Source: Butyribacter intestini (GTDB taxonomy: Bacteria > Bacillota > Clostridia > Lachnospirales > Lachnospiraceae). From it: 64,000 nt of DNA. Positions 43,430 to 52,411 of the stretch are shown piece after piece. The notes below the pieces were generated by a model. The model searched no databases. It had not been told where the DNA came from and worked only from the letters and a program-made list of their open reading frames with translations. The stretch is taken from contig LLKB01000005.1 of NCBI GenBank assembly GCA_001414325.1, positions 1,063,285-1,127,284 on the forward strand, read 5' to 3'. The translations under genes and the position numbers were made by a program. Positions within the stretch are counted from its first letter, which is position 1, and every line of letters starts with the position of its first letter.

Positions 43430-43460
43430 ATGAGCAGAGGAAAACTTTTCCTCTGCTCAT
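43430..43460. terminator. Terminator after the cellulase gene
   Basis: ATGAGCAGAGGAAAA and TTTTCCTCTGCTCAT form a near-continuous stem with T-rich sequence on the 3' side of each strand. It can serve both the cellulase and the convergent ilvE. Confidence 0.85.
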
Positions 43461-43508
43461 TGTAATTTAATACTCTTTTCTACACACATTTCTAAGTACA
43501 TCGGTTTT

Positions 43509-43551
43509 GGACAAGTGCACTCAGACACAAATCCGTGTGTGAAAACTTTTA
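43509..43551 (-). repeat. Degenerate copy of the two-hairpin leader element
   Basis: On the minus strand TTTTCACACACGGATTTGTG and TCTGAGTGCACTTGTCC match hairpins A and B of the Mrp/GH3 leaders, but the closing GACACAA is lost. It lies beyond the ilvE stop, not in front of a gene, so it is a relic. Confidence 0.4.
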
Positions 43552-43563
43552 TTAGTCTTAAAT

Positions 43564-44589
43564 TTATTTGATAACTTTTATCCATCCTTCAGGAGCTTCG
43601 ATTCTACCCATCTGGATACCTGTAAGTGTATCATAAAGTTCTTTTGTCTTTGGTCCCATCTGCTCCATTCCGCTTGGGAAACAGATTTCTTTGCCGTGAT
43701 CAACAATCTTTCCTACAGGAGAGATAACTGCTGCCGTACCACAAAGACCACACTCAGCAAAATCCTTAACTTCATCAAGATATACTTCTCTCTCTTCAAC
43801 TTCCATTCCGAGATAATCTTTTGCAACAACCTCTAATGAACGGCGTGTGATAGATGGAAGAATACTGTTTGACTTAGGAGTAACAAACTTGCCGTCTTTT
43901 GTGATAAAGATAAGGTTTGCTCCACCAGTCTCCTCAATCTTTGTACGAGAAGCTGCATCAAGGTAAACATTCTCATCAAATCCTTTCTGATGAGCATCAA
44001 CTATTGCATGAAGACTCATAGCATAATTAAGTCCTGCCTTGATATGACCTGTTCCATGAGGAGCTGCTCTGTCGAAGTCACTAACACGGATAGTGATAGG
44101 CTTTGCACCACCCTTAAAGTAAGGTCCTACAGGTGTTGTAAATACTCTGAACTGATACTCATTGGCAGGTTTAACACCAATGATGGCATCACTACCAAAC
44201 ATATAAGGACGAATATACAATGTTGCACCAGAACCATATGGTGGTACATAATCAATATTTGCCTCAACCACTTTAGCAATAGCATCTACAAATCTATCTT
44301 CAGGAAATACCGGCATCTCAAGTCTGCTTGCTGAATCTGCAAGACGAGAGGCATTTAAGTCAGGTCTAAAGCATACCACTCTGCCATCCTCTGTAGTATA
44401 TGCTTTCAATCCTTCAAATACAGTCTGTGCATACTGGAGTACACAGGCACACTCGCTGATAGTAATCATATCATCATCTATGAGTGCTCCGTCATCCCAT
44501 GCTCCGTCCTTGAAGTTTGACACATATCTTTTGTCTGTCTTTACATAACCAAATCCAAGATTATTCCAATCGATGTCTTTTTTTGCCAT
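43564..44589 (-). CDS. ilvE: Branched-chain amino acid aminotransferase
   Basis: The 341-residue PLP class IV enzyme interconverts Leu/Ile/Val and their 2-oxo acids. GHIKAGLNYAMSLHA holds the PLP-binding Lys, KIEETGGANLIFI and SILPSITRRSLEVVAKDYLG are family motifs, and GLKAYTTEDGRVVCFRPDLN is the N-terminal substrate region. The length fits the long bacterial (IlvE/BCAT type II) group. It has its own promoter (44734-44762). No T-box leader is seen in the 145-nt leader. Confidence 0.95.
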   Translation of the reverse strand: MAKKDIDWNNLGFGYVKTDKRYVSNFKDGAWDDGALIDDDMITISECACVLQYAQTVFEGLKAYTTEDGRVVCFRPDLNASRLADSASRLEMPVFPEDRFVDAIAKVVEANIDYVPPYGSGATLYIRPYMFGSDAIIGVKPANEYQFRVFTTPVGPYFKGGAKPITIRVSDFDRAAPHGTGHIKAGLNYAMSLHAIVDAHQKGFDENVYLDAASRTKIEETGGANLIFITKDGKFVTPKSNSILPSITRRSLEVVAKDYLGMEVEEREVYLDEVKDFAECGLCGTAAVISPVGKIVDHGKEICFPSGMEQMGPKTKELYDTLTGIQMGRIEAPEGWIKVIK

Positions 44590-44733
44590 AACAATACTTC
44601 CTTTCGTAACCCTAATTTATCGGGTGAATTATTTGCAAAAGATTACATATCAATACAATCAATACAATCAATACACATATACTGTATAATATTAAATACA
44701 TTGATAAAAATCTTTTATTCTAACATATTTCTA

Positions 44734-44762
44734 ATGATACTCCCATGATTTTATACTGTCAA
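44734..44762 (-). promoter_or_regulatory. Promoter of ilvE
   Basis: TTGACA (44757-44762), 17-bp spacer and TATCAT (44734-44739) on the minus strand. Three tandem copies of AATCAATAC lie in the leader near 44650-44676. Confidence 0.7.
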
Positions 44763-44786
44763 GAATTTAATCTCTACCGTTTACAC

Positions 44787-45218
44787 CTAATCTTCCTCTA
44801 TCATATTTATTCTTCTGATATGTCTCTCATCATTTGAAAATTCAGTATTTAAAAATGTATCGACAATCTTTAATGCAAGTCCCGGTCCTACCACTCTTGC
44901 ACCCATTGCCAGTATATTTGCGTCATTGTGTTCTCTTGTTGCCTGTGCACTAAATGTATCATGGCAAAGAGCGGCTCTTATTCCCTTAACTTTGTTGGCT
45001 GTTATAGAAATTCCTATACCTGTTCCACATATAAGAATACCTTTTTCACACTCACCTGACACTATCGCATTTGCAACTTTTTTTGCATAAACAGGATAAT
45101 CGCATGATTTTTCATCATAACATCCATAATCCTTATACTCTACACCCTGTTCCTTTAAATGAGCCATAATCTCCTGTTTAAGCCCATATCCGCCATGGTC
45201 ACTTCCTATTGCTATCAT
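44787..45218 (-). CDS. rpiB: Ribose-5-phosphate isomerase B
   Basis: The 143-residue RpiB/LacAB-family protein has the N-terminal IAIGSDHGGYGLKQ, the catalytic Cys in GILICGTGIGISITANKVKG and HNDANILAMGARVVGPGLAL. It interconverts ribose-5-P and ribulose-5-P. ATG 45218 lies one base after the stop of the YwlE-like gene, with GGAGG inside that gene's end, so translation is coupled. Confidence 0.93.
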   Translation of the reverse strand: MIAIGSDHGGYGLKQEIMAHLKEQGVEYKDYGCYDEKSCDYPVYAKKVANAIVSGECEKGILICGTGIGISITANKVKGIRAALCHDTFSAQATREHNDANILAMGARVVGPGLALKIVDTFLNTEFSNDERHIRRINMIEED

Positions 45219-45219
45219 T

Positions 45220-45744
45220 TTAACTTACCTCCATATCTTTACTGTTTAACTCTTTATTATTTACATCTTTGGCATCATCATCATTTTCATGATACTCTGC
45301 TTCCATGTGTAAAATCACCTTTTCAATCTTTTCTGCAACTTCCTCAAAAAACTTGTCATATAATGTTTCATCGGGGTCGAACGGATCTGATATATCCGCA
45401 TCATCCTCTATATATTCTCCCAGCGTATATACATTGTTTGATACACCAAGATCTTCTATTACTTTTAACTTGTCGCTAAATGTCATTGTGAGTATCAGTG
45501 TATCTTGTCCAATATTCTCCCTCTCTAACTGTTTTGAGTTTTCATGATTACTTATATTTATATCATGACTGCTCAACAAAACATTTACTTTTGGATTTAT
45601 CGGCTCTGAAAACAGTACAACAGTTCCTCTTGACATGGATTCAGGCAGCCAGTTAGGTGCCTTGTCCCTGTAAATAGCTTCAACAAGAGGACTGCTGAAT
45701 GTATTTCCTTTGCTCACAAATATGACTTTGTCATAACCTTTCAT
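45220..45744 (-). CDS. LMW-phosphatase (YwlE)-like protein lacking the catalytic Cys and Arg
   Basis: The 174-residue protein lies between sua5/ywlC and rpiB, the place of ywlE (protein arginine phosphatase) in Bacillus. Its N-terminus VIFVSKGNTFSSPLVEAIYR aligns with the active loop V.FVC.GNTCRSP.AEA, but the nucleophilic Cys is Ser and the P-loop Arg is Ser. The general-acid Asp region survives as ISDPFDPDETLYDKF. It probably cannot dephosphorylate and may bind or sense a partner. The tail from ~150 is acidic and Asn-rich. AAAGGAG precedes ATG 45744. Confidence 0.75.
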   Translation of the reverse strand: MKGYDKVIFVSKGNTFSSPLVEAIYRDKAPNWLPESMSRGTVVLFSEPINPKVNVLLSSHDINISNHENSKQLERENIGQDTLILTMTFSDKLKVIEDLGVSNNVYTLGEYIEDDADISDPFDPDETLYDKFFEEVAEKIEKVILHMEAEYHENDDDAKDVNNKELNSKDMEVS

Positions 45745-45848
45745 CTGCTTCTCCTTTTATCGTTCATTCTATAATGTCAATATATCCGTCTGCTCTGTCT
45801 GAACTAACAAATTTACATTATGGCTTAAAATAATTTTGATGTCCTGTT

Positions 45849-46910
45849 TTATACATGAATCACATGATGCCCTGCAGCTTTTATCATCCTGTTCATTATC
45901 GCTCCGCCAAGTCTGTCGTCACTAAAGCTCTCAGCATATATATCCTGTGCACCTATATGATCCATATCTCTTAGTATATCATATAACCCTGCTGCAATGG
46001 AACCTTCAGTTTTTCTTGAACCGATACTTTTTACCGTACCGTATTTATATCTGTATTTTGTCTCATCAGTCGCAATAACGGCAACATTTCTTCCATCAGC
46101 AATTTTTTCTTTGGAAAGCTCATTTATCTTTGCCACAACATTATCAATATCACCCTCTACGATTGTCATCTGTCCTTTTGGTGCATAATGACGGTATTTC
46201 ATTCCCGGAGCTTTTGCAATAATATTTTTCTTGGGTGCTTCTCCCACGATGGCAGGGTCAACTTTCACTTCACCCACTACATTTTCAAGCATTTCCTTTG
46301 TTATGTAGCCCGGTCTTAAGATAACAGGTATATCTTCACTCATATCCACTATCGTCGATTCAAGACCAATACCTACACTACCGCCGTCTATTATCATATC
46401 TATCTTTCCCGAAAGGTCTTCTATAACATGCTCTGCCTTTGTGGGACTGGGTCTTCCCGAAGTGTTTGCACTCGGTGCAGCTATATAAACTCCAGACTGT
46501 CTTATAAGCTCTCTTGCCACCGGATGACTCGGCATCCTTACTGCAACCGTTTCAAGTCCCCCTGTCGTTGACATAGGGACATTTTCTTTTTTTCTAAAGA
46601 TAAGCGTCATCGGTCCAGGCCAGAAAGCGTCCATAAGCTTCTCTGCTTTTTTTGAAACCTCTGATGCTATTTCGTCAAGACTTTTTCTGTCTGCTATATG
46701 TATTATAAGAGGATTATCCGATGGTCTTCCTTTTGCCGCATATATCTTTGCTGATGCTTCCTTGTGCATACCGTCACCGCCAAGACCATAAACTGTTTCT
46801 GTCGGAAACGCTACAAGACCGTTTCTTTTTAATATCTCACAAGCCTCTTTAAGTTCCCCGTCATCAAACATTTCCGGATTTACTTTGATAACCTTTGTAT
46901 CCATACTCAT
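45849..46910 (-). CDS. ywlC: L-threonylcarbamoyladenylate synthase (Sua5/YwlC)
   Basis: This 353-residue enzyme has an N-terminal YrdC domain (FPTETVYGLGGDGMHKEASA, IYAAKGRPSDNPLIIHI, APSANTSGRPSPT) and the C-terminal Sua5 domain (APGMKYRHYAPKGQMTIVEG). It makes threonylcarbamoyl-AMP for the tRNA t6A modification. ATG 46910 directly follows the stop of cwlD (TAGATG) with GGAGG eight bases upstream. Confidence 0.95.
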   Translation of the reverse strand: MSMDTKVIKVNPEMFDDGELKEACEILKRNGLVAFPTETVYGLGGDGMHKEASAKIYAAKGRPSDNPLIIHIADRKSLDEIASEVSKKAEKLMDAFWPGPMTLIFRKKENVPMSTTGGLETVAVRMPSHPVARELIRQSGVYIAAPSANTSGRPSPTKAEHVIEDLSGKIDMIIDGGSVGIGLESTIVDMSEDIPVILRPGYITKEMLENVVGEVKVDPAIVGEAPKKNIIAKAPGMKYRHYAPKGQMTIVEGDIDNVVAKINELSKEKIADGRNVAVIATDETKYRYKYGTVKSIGSRKTEGSIAAGLYDILRDMDHIGAQDIYAESFSDDRLGGAIMNRMIKAAGHHVIHV

Positions 46911-47606
46911 CTAATGAGCCTCCTTCTGAATATATTCACTAATTCCCTGTGCTATCGCTGATGACATTTTTTTCTGATATTTATCATCAGACAAAAGTGC
47001 TGCCTCCTGCGGATTAGACAAAAATCCACATTCAACGATAATCGCAACAGGACTGCTGTTTTTTAATATATAATAATCTGAATTTGCTTTTTCTATCCTA
47101 TGATTTCCATCATTTATACATGATGCTATCTTTTTTTGCATTATCCCTGCAAATTTTTTTCCCTCCTCAGATGTACTCTGATAAAAAACCTGTGCCCCTT
47201 TTGAACTCTCACCTGTAAAACTGTTCTGATGAATACTCACAACAAGTTTTACATCTGACTGATTCATTATCTCTATCCTTTTATGAAGATCTGCAATCTT
47301 TTTATTTGTATCGCTCTCGTCGTAAAGCCCCGTATCTTTTTCCCTTGTCATGATAACCTTATAGTTTTTGTCCTGTAACTCTTTTTTTAGATATTGGGAT
47401 ATTGCAAGATTAATGTCCTTTTCAAGTGAACCGTCAACACCGACTTTTCCAGGGTCCCCGCCACCATGTCCCGGATCAATGACTATAACATTTTTTTCAC
47501 TATTTTTAAATACAGGCATATTTTTCATCATACCTACACTTATGACTGCTCCTGATATGGCGGTACATACAAATAGTGATATAATACATTTTTTTAACAG
47601 ATACAT
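46911..47606 (-). CDS. cwlD: Germination-type N-acetylmuramoyl-L-alanine amidase CwlD
   Basis: The 231-residue Amidase_3 protein has an N-terminal membrane anchor/signal (LLKKCIISLFVCTAISGAVI). Zn ligands lie in VIDPGHGGGDPGKVG, in KLVVSIHQNSFTG, and the catalytic Glu in IIVECGFLSNPQEA. Size and position next to sua5 fit CwlD, which makes muramic-delta-lactam in spore cortex. ATG 47606 follows GGAG by six bases; the longer reading from 47675 has no ribosome site. Confidence 0.88.
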   Translation of the reverse strand: MYLLKKCIISLFVCTAISGAVISVGMMKNMPVFKNSEKNVIVIDPGHGGGDPGKVGVDGSLEKDINLAISQYLKKELQDKNYKVIMTREKDTGLYDESDTNKKIADLHKRIEIMNQSDVKLVVSIHQNSFTGESSKGAQVFYQSTSEEGKKFAGIMQKKIASCINDGNHRIEKANSDYYILKNSSPVAIIVECGFLSNPQEAALLSDDKYQKKMSSAIAQGISEYIQKEAH

Positions 47607-47730
47607 ATAAAACTCCAATTCCACGCCAATACTCAGCATTGCACTTTTCACACCTGCAGTGCGGCTGAAATACAAAATGTGCGTTTATGTTTTCTCATAC
47701 TATATATGCCATCTGTTTAATTTTATGACT

Positions 47731-49431
47731 TTACTGTGCCATGTATTTTTCTATTGTATCCCAGACATTCTTTTTCTCCATGCCTGCTTTCCAGAATGCA
47801 GCTCCAGCCATCTTATGTGAATTTACTGTTTCAAGTTTCATAGCAAGAGATTTTGAGTTTTCAAGCCATATCTTATATAAAGCATTGTCCTTTGTATATT
47901 CAGCATATTCAAGTCCCGTCTGTTCATTCCATTTAAGTTCTGCTTTTGCATCACTTATCAGCTCCTCAGCATATTTCATCGAACACGCCTCTGATGAAAG
48001 TTTTGTCTCTCCGTTTTTGGTAGTTTCTTTCCATAATCTTGAATAAAACGGCAAACCTATTATTGACTGATTTGCAGGAACTTCTTTCAATATATTTTCA
48101 GAAGCATTTCTTACATAACTGATAGATGAAACCGGTCCTGCCTCCTTAGAGCCGGAATAAAATTCATCATATGCCATAGTTATAACATAATCCGCCACTG
48201 CAGCCTGCTCATTTCTGCTATAATAAGCTGAATAGCTTGCCGGAGGATAATTGTCAATAGATAAAACAATTCCGTTGTTGCGGCACATTATTCCTAATTC
48301 TCTTACAAATTGGATAAAATCATCCCCGTTAGCTTTCTTCACATTTTCAAAATCAATATTTATTCCGTCAAGACTGTATCTTATAGCCTCAGCAAGAAGA
48401 TTTTTCTCAAGTCTTTCCCTGCAGCTCGTTCTGCTAAGAACCTTTCCTATCTTCATATCCGGTGCAAAATCATTGCAAAGTCCCCAGACCTGTATCCCCA
48501 TAGAATGAGCTTTTTCCACATAGTCATAACTTGCTATAGATGATATATTTCCGTTGTTATCACTTGTTCCAAACCATGTCGGTGCTATAACATTGACTTT
48601 CTTTGTCCCGGACAGAACATTGGTAAGATTTGCGTTTGCAGACTGTGTCGTGACCTGATGCCATAAAAGATTTACTTTTCCACTTAAAAGTGTATGCGGA
48701 TATGTCTCCTCAACAAAATCAGTCTTTGGAACATACTCATATGTATCACCTAAAGACGACATTTTGATATATCCTATAACACCACTCTCCGAAAGCACCT
48801 TATCAAATCCACTTTTATCCGTATTTTCTTCAAGTATCCTTAATTTATCTTTTTTCTTTACATCTATAAGTATCCTGCTCTTTATACTTGGTTCAAATCT
48901 AAGCTTTGCCTCTTCATCTGCCTGTACCCATTTCTGCTTATCTCCAAATTTATATGTCAGTACAACTCTGTTAGGATTTTTATATGTCTTATATTCCAAA
49001 GCAGTATATTCCTTAATAAAATCAAGTGCAATATAAAGTTTATCACCCCTAAGCTTAGCGATAACATAATCTTTAGTATTGCTGCTTTTGTTTATATCAT
49101 ATGTCTTACTGTCAAGTCCTGCTTTTATAACAGATGTCGCCGTTGTATATATAAGAAGATTTTCGTTAGCATCCCAGTAAAATCTCTTATTCAATACTCC
49201 TGATACAAATTCATCATCAAGATATATATGTCCATCCTCATATAATGCTTTATTTTTATTTATATTTTCTTCAGCTATGACCGTATAACCTTTTTCACTT
49301 TCCCCGTAATACTCTGCGAGATTCATATAATCATTGCACGGCATATTTTTCTTTATGATAAAAACTGCCGCAACTATAATAAAGATTCCTACCGTAAATA
49401 TAAGTGGTAATACTAATTTTTTATTTTTCAT
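47731..49431 (-). CDS. Membrane-anchored GH18 protein (spore-germination/YaaH-like) with SH3 and copper-amine-oxidase-like domains
   Basis: The 566-residue protein has one N-terminal membrane helix (LVLPLIFTVGIFIIVAAVFI). A copper-amine-oxidase-N-like region follows (~60-165: FYWDANENLLIYTTATSVIK), then an SH3-like segment (~175-225) and a GH18 barrel (~245-560) with the catalytic DxxDxDxE motif in YSLDGINIDFENVKK and the late MAGAAFWKAGMEKKNVWDTI. Such proteins cut peptidoglycan or cortex and are common in spore formers. It stands 124 bp upstream of cwlD on the same strand, which fits a joint role in the envelope or cortex. Confidence 0.85.
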   Translation of the reverse strand: MKNKKLVLPLIFTVGIFIIVAAVFIIKKNMPCNDYMNLAEYYGESEKGYTVIAEENINKNKALYEDGHIYLDDEFVSGVLNKRFYWDANENLLIYTTATSVIKAGLDSKTYDINKSSNTKDYVIAKLRGDKLYIALDFIKEYTALEYKTYKNPNRVVLTYKFGDKQKWVQADEEAKLRFEPSIKSRILIDVKKKDKLRILEENTDKSGFDKVLSESGVIGYIKMSSLGDTYEYVPKTDFVEETYPHTLLSGKVNLLWHQVTTQSANANLTNVLSGTKKVNVIAPTWFGTSDNNGNISSIASYDYVEKAHSMGIQVWGLCNDFAPDMKIGKVLSRTSCRERLEKNLLAEAIRYSLDGINIDFENVKKANGDDFIQFVRELGIMCRNNGIVLSIDNYPPASYSAYYSRNEQAAVADYVITMAYDEFYSGSKEAGPVSSISYVRNASENILKEVPANQSIIGLPFYSRLWKETTKNGETKLSSEACSMKYAEELISDAKAELKWNEQTGLEYAEYTKDNALYKIWLENSKSLAMKLETVNSHKMAGAAFWKAGMEKKNVWDTIEKYMAQ

Positions 49432-49621
49432 AAGCGATACCTTTCTTTTATAATCACTAATTTTTCTATAATTCGATTATCATACCCTCTTAACTATATT
49501 TTGTTACCGTTCACACCTCAGAGCTAACAACAACTTCTTTTTCCGTTCATTCAGATATAATCCTCATATATCAGTATATCACTTATGTTTTTTTGAGTAA
49601 AGGCACATATAAAAATCATAC

Positions 49622-49660
49622 AATGCAGCCTTTTAACCCATCCGTTACAAAGGCTGCATT
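49622..49660. terminator. Hairpin terminator
   Basis: AATGCAGCCTTT (49622-49633) and AAAGGCTGCATT (49649-49660) are perfect arms followed by TTTTAATT on the plus strand. On the minus strand it may end the small gene at 49852. The rest of 49432-49851 shows no feature. Confidence 0.7.
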
Positions 49661-49851
49661 TTTTAATTACCATTTTCTTATTTGATATTAACTTTTGTTT
49701 ATCATCATTTCACAATTATTATTGTGCATTTTCCTGCACATATTATGTTTGTGTAACACACAAACCCGACATTTTTTACAATAAAAACTTACAACTCATA
49801 CTATGTATAATGGAGTGGGGATATCCGAATATAAAGCTTCAACCCCCTTAT

Positions 49852-50076
49852 TTATAAACGATTAAATTCGACCTGCACAATCTTACCCTTGTCATCACTG
49901 ACATAATCTTCCATATAATAATTGTCCTCTCTGACATGATCAATTACTTCAGAACTTTCTCCCGTATAAAACATCCCATCTATCTTAACTTCAACCCCAT
50001 ATAATGACCACTTTGAAGCTTCAGCTAAAATCCATGCTGTTGTTCTATCCTCTCTCTCTTCTGAGTCATTCCTCAT
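49852..50076 (-). CDS. Small acidic protein of unknown function
   Basis: This 74-residue protein (MRNDSEEREDRTTAWILAEA ... MEDYVSDDKGKIVQVEFNRL) has a good ribosome site (TAGGAGG, nine bases before ATG 50076). It has no known motif, signal peptide or membrane helix. It may be a remnant of a larger lost gene, since the DNA upstream holds decayed coding fragments. Confidence 0.5.
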   Translation of the reverse strand: MRNDSEEREDRTTAWILAEASKWSLYGVEVKIDGMFYTGESSEVIDHVREDNYYMEDYVSDDKGKIVQVEFNRL

Positions 50077-50773
50077 TTTACCAACCTCCTAAGTCACTTC
50101 TAATTTTAAAATGGACATACAGCTATATAATTATCTGACTGCTTTGTAAGCATTTGTCTGGCACCGTCCGCATTATAAATACAAACAGCAGCACTTGTTG
50201 TGATTTAACGTCAATTTTCCCTGTCCACCTTTACCATCTCCAGATCAACGATTCAAAAAAGCATCTGGTAAAACGCATATCATTGTCAAACCTTATCGTA
50301 TATAAATATTAAATGAATTTTCTTTTTATCAGTGCCGCCTATATGACTCTAACCGGCAACATTAAATTTTTTCATTTGCCCTCTTCCTATAAACTCACCT
50401 CCAATCAAATGATCGTCTCTCTGTGCTGACTATTATATGATGACATTTTATACATTTTCAACACAAAAATCACCGTATTATCAACAAATCTGTCCTCAAT
50501 TTTTTGATACATTTGCACAGAAAAAAATGTGATTTAATGAGATTTACTAAGATTTCAAAAATGTGTTTAAAAATATGCAAAAAATTCTAGTATTTATTAT
50601 TAACTTTTTACAAATCATATTCACAAACACATTCTTACTTATTAAAACACTCCGCTCTCACTCATATCATATAATGATGTTGAGAGTAAAAATTATTTTG
50701 CCCATAATCAGATAAATGGTGATTTTTTCTCTTATATATACGATAAAATAAGTATTCTGCCGCCTTTAAATTA
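50077..50773. other. Long gene-poor stretch with decayed coding traces
   Basis: About 700 bp lack an intact gene. On the minus strand, GGAGGTGAG precedes ATG 50373-50375, which opens MKKFNVAG and then stops. That octapeptide is like the start of AAA-ATPase/PD-(D/E)XK nuclease proteins. Another short frame near 50110-50190 (GARQMLTKQSDNYIAVCPF) also looks like gene debris. The part from 50420 to 50770 is very AT-rich with nothing recognisable. Confidence 0.4.
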
Positions 50774-50802
50774 TTGACTTGAACACGATATTAACCTATA
50801 AT
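50774..50802 (+). promoter_or_regulatory. Promoter of mecA
   Basis: TTGACT (50774-50779), 17-bp spacer and TATAAT (50797-50802), about 54 bp before the mecA ATG. Confidence 0.8.
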
Positions 50803-50855
50803 TTAACTATAAGAATACTTATAAAATAAATTTTGTTTAGAAAGGGAGTGAGCCT

Positions 50856-51665
50856 ATGCGAATTGAAAAAATCAATGATAATCAAATCCGTTGTACACTC
50901 AATAAAAAAGACTTATCCGACAGAGAACTTCGTATCAGCGAACTTGCATACGGAACAGATAAAGCCAAGGCTCTATTTCGTGACATGGTGCAGCAGGCAT
51001 CCTACGAATTCGGCTTTGAAGCTGAAAACATCCCACTCATGATAGAAGCGATTCCAATGTATCCTGATACCCTAGTTCTGTTAATCACAAAGGTTGAAGA
51101 TCCTGATGAACTCGACACAAGATTTTCAACTTTTTCAGAATCACCTGATAGCGAAGATTATGAATCTGCAGGTGAATTTACATTTGATGATGATGACGAA
51201 GCAGATTTTGACGATGATGAGGATATTTATGAGCTCGCCGGCAACATAAGCTCTGATGACGAGGAAATACCTCTTGAGCCAACTTCATCATATGACCGGA
51301 ACACCGACTTCATCTCATTGTCAGAAGCATTGGGTATGGAGCCACGCCCAAAGAACACCGATAAAAAAGTTCCGGTAAATGTCGCAAGGATTTTCTCCTT
51401 TAAATCGATAAATGACATTTCATTATTAGCAGATAATCTTTACCATATATATACAAGTGAGAACACTTTGTATAAAAATGATAAAACCGGGGAATATATT
51501 CTTATCATGCAGCAGGGCAGCTTATCACCTGAATCATTTAACAGAATATGCAATCTTGCCAACGAATATGGCACACAGCTAAAAAATGTTCCTGCAAGTA
51601 TTTCTTATTTTGAAGAACATTTTGAACCTCTTATAAAATATGATGCTTTGCAAAAGCTCGTTTAA
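50856..51665 (+). CDS. mecA: MecA-family adaptor for the ClpC protease
   Basis: The 269-residue protein begins MRIEKINDNQIRCTLNKKDL with SDRELRISELAYGTDKAKAL after it, the N-terminal target-binding domain of MecA. A long acidic linker follows (FDDDDEADFDDDEDIYE, ~115-130), then the C-terminal ClpC-binding domain with IFSFKSINDISLLADNLY and LYKNDKTGEYILIMQ. It delivers substrates to ClpCP. AAAGGGAG lies upstream of ATG 50856. Confidence 0.88.
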   Translation: MRIEKINDNQIRCTLNKKDLSDRELRISELAYGTDKAKALFRDMVQQASYEFGFEAENIPLMIEAIPMYPDTLVLLITKVEDPDELDTRFSTFSESPDSEDYESAGEFTFDDDDEADFDDDEDIYELAGNISSDDEEIPLEPTSSYDRNTDFISLSEALGMEPRPKNTDKKVPVNVARIFSFKSINDISLLADNLYHIYTSENTLYKNDKTGEYILIMQQGSLSPESFNRICNLANEYGTQLKNVPASISYFEEHFEPLIKYDALQKLV

Positions 51666-51798
51666 GTTGTATTATGTCGCTACCCAAAGTTCACTCAAAC
51701 TAACTATTTTTCCTTTATTTTCAGTGCTTTCAGGGGTTGTCAAAAATAAAAAACTGCGTTATAATGAATGCACAAAATCAATAAGGAGGGACAACAAA

Positions 51799-51969
51799 AT
51801 GGCATATGTAATTAGTGATGATTGTGTTAGCTGTGGAGCTTGTGCTGGCGGATGTCCAGTAGGCGCTATTTCTGAAGGAGATGCTCATTACCAGATTGAT
51901 GCAGATACATGTATCGAATGTGGTGCTTGTGCAGGAACATGCCCTTCAGGTGCTATTTCACAGGAGTAA
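51799..51969 (+). CDS. 2[4Fe-4S] ferredoxin
   Basis: This 56-residue clostridial ferredoxin has two CxxCxxCxxxCP clusters: CVSCGACAGGCP and CIECGACAGTCP. It is a soluble low-potential electron carrier. AAGGAGG lies upstream of ATG 51799. A terminator follows at 52037. Confidence 0.96.
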   Translation: MAYVISDDCVSCGACAGGCPVGAISEGDAHYQIDADTCIECGACAGTCPSGAISQE

Positions 51970-52036
51970 TTTTATCCGGAAACTTGTTTTTAAAACAACG
52001 ATTTCTATTGACGAATTTTTTTACTTTATGTAAAAT

Positions 52037-52080
52037 AAAGCTGCTGGTAAAGGAGTTTTTCTCCCGTACAGTAGCTTTTT
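52037..52080 (+). terminator. Terminator after the ferredoxin gene
   Basis: AAGCTGCTGGTAAAGGAG pairs imperfectly with CTCCCGTACAGTAGCTT and is followed by TTTCGTTTTT. Confidence 0.75.
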
Positions 52081-52119
52081 CGTTTTTAATAATATTTTTT
52101 CAAAGGAGATCAGACTATT

Positions 52120-52326
52120 ATGACAGAGAGAATTTCTAAAGATATGATAATTGCAGATATGCTTAAAGTCGATGCCGGTATCGCTGCTATCCTTATGGCT
52201 TCAGGTATGCATTGTATAGGATGCCCATCAGCTCAGGGTGAATCACTTGAAGAAGCTGCTATGGTTCACGGACTTAACGCAGACGAGCTTGTAGCTAATG
52301 TTAATGATTATCTTTCAAAGAAATAA
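52120..52326 (+). CDS. DUF1858 (hybrid-cluster-protein-associated redox disulfide) protein
   Basis: The 68-residue protein MTERISKDMIIADMLKVDAG continues with IAAILMASGMHCIGCPSAQG and ESLEEAAMVHGLN. The CxxC (CIGC) after GMH is the mark of the DUF1858 redox-disulfide family. It probably works in thiol or Fe-S redox chemistry. It lies 150 bp after the ferredoxin but behind a terminator, so it is separately expressed. CAAAGGAG lies upstream. Confidence 0.9.
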   Translation: MTERISKDMIIADMLKVDAGIAAILMASGMHCIGCPSAQGESLEEAAMVHGLNADELVANVNDYLSKK

Positions 52327-52357
52327 TTACTTGGCAAAATAAAGCTAAACATAATGT

Positions 52358-52390
52358 GGGTGTTTCTTGAAGGCAATTCAAGAAACACCC
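52358..52390. terminator. Bidirectional terminator
   Basis: GGGTGTTTCTTGAA (52358-52371) and TTCAAGAAACACCC (52377-52390) form a perfect 14-bp stem with a 5-base loop and T-rich flanks. It separates the DUF1858 gene from the convergent response regulator. Confidence 0.9.
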
Positions 52391-52411
52391 CCTTATTTTA
52401 AACAACAATTC

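Noticed and set aside
44590-44733. Possible T-box leader upstream of ilvE
   Set aside because: No T-box sequence, specifier loop or terminator was found in the leader; only a short 9-bp tandem repeat.
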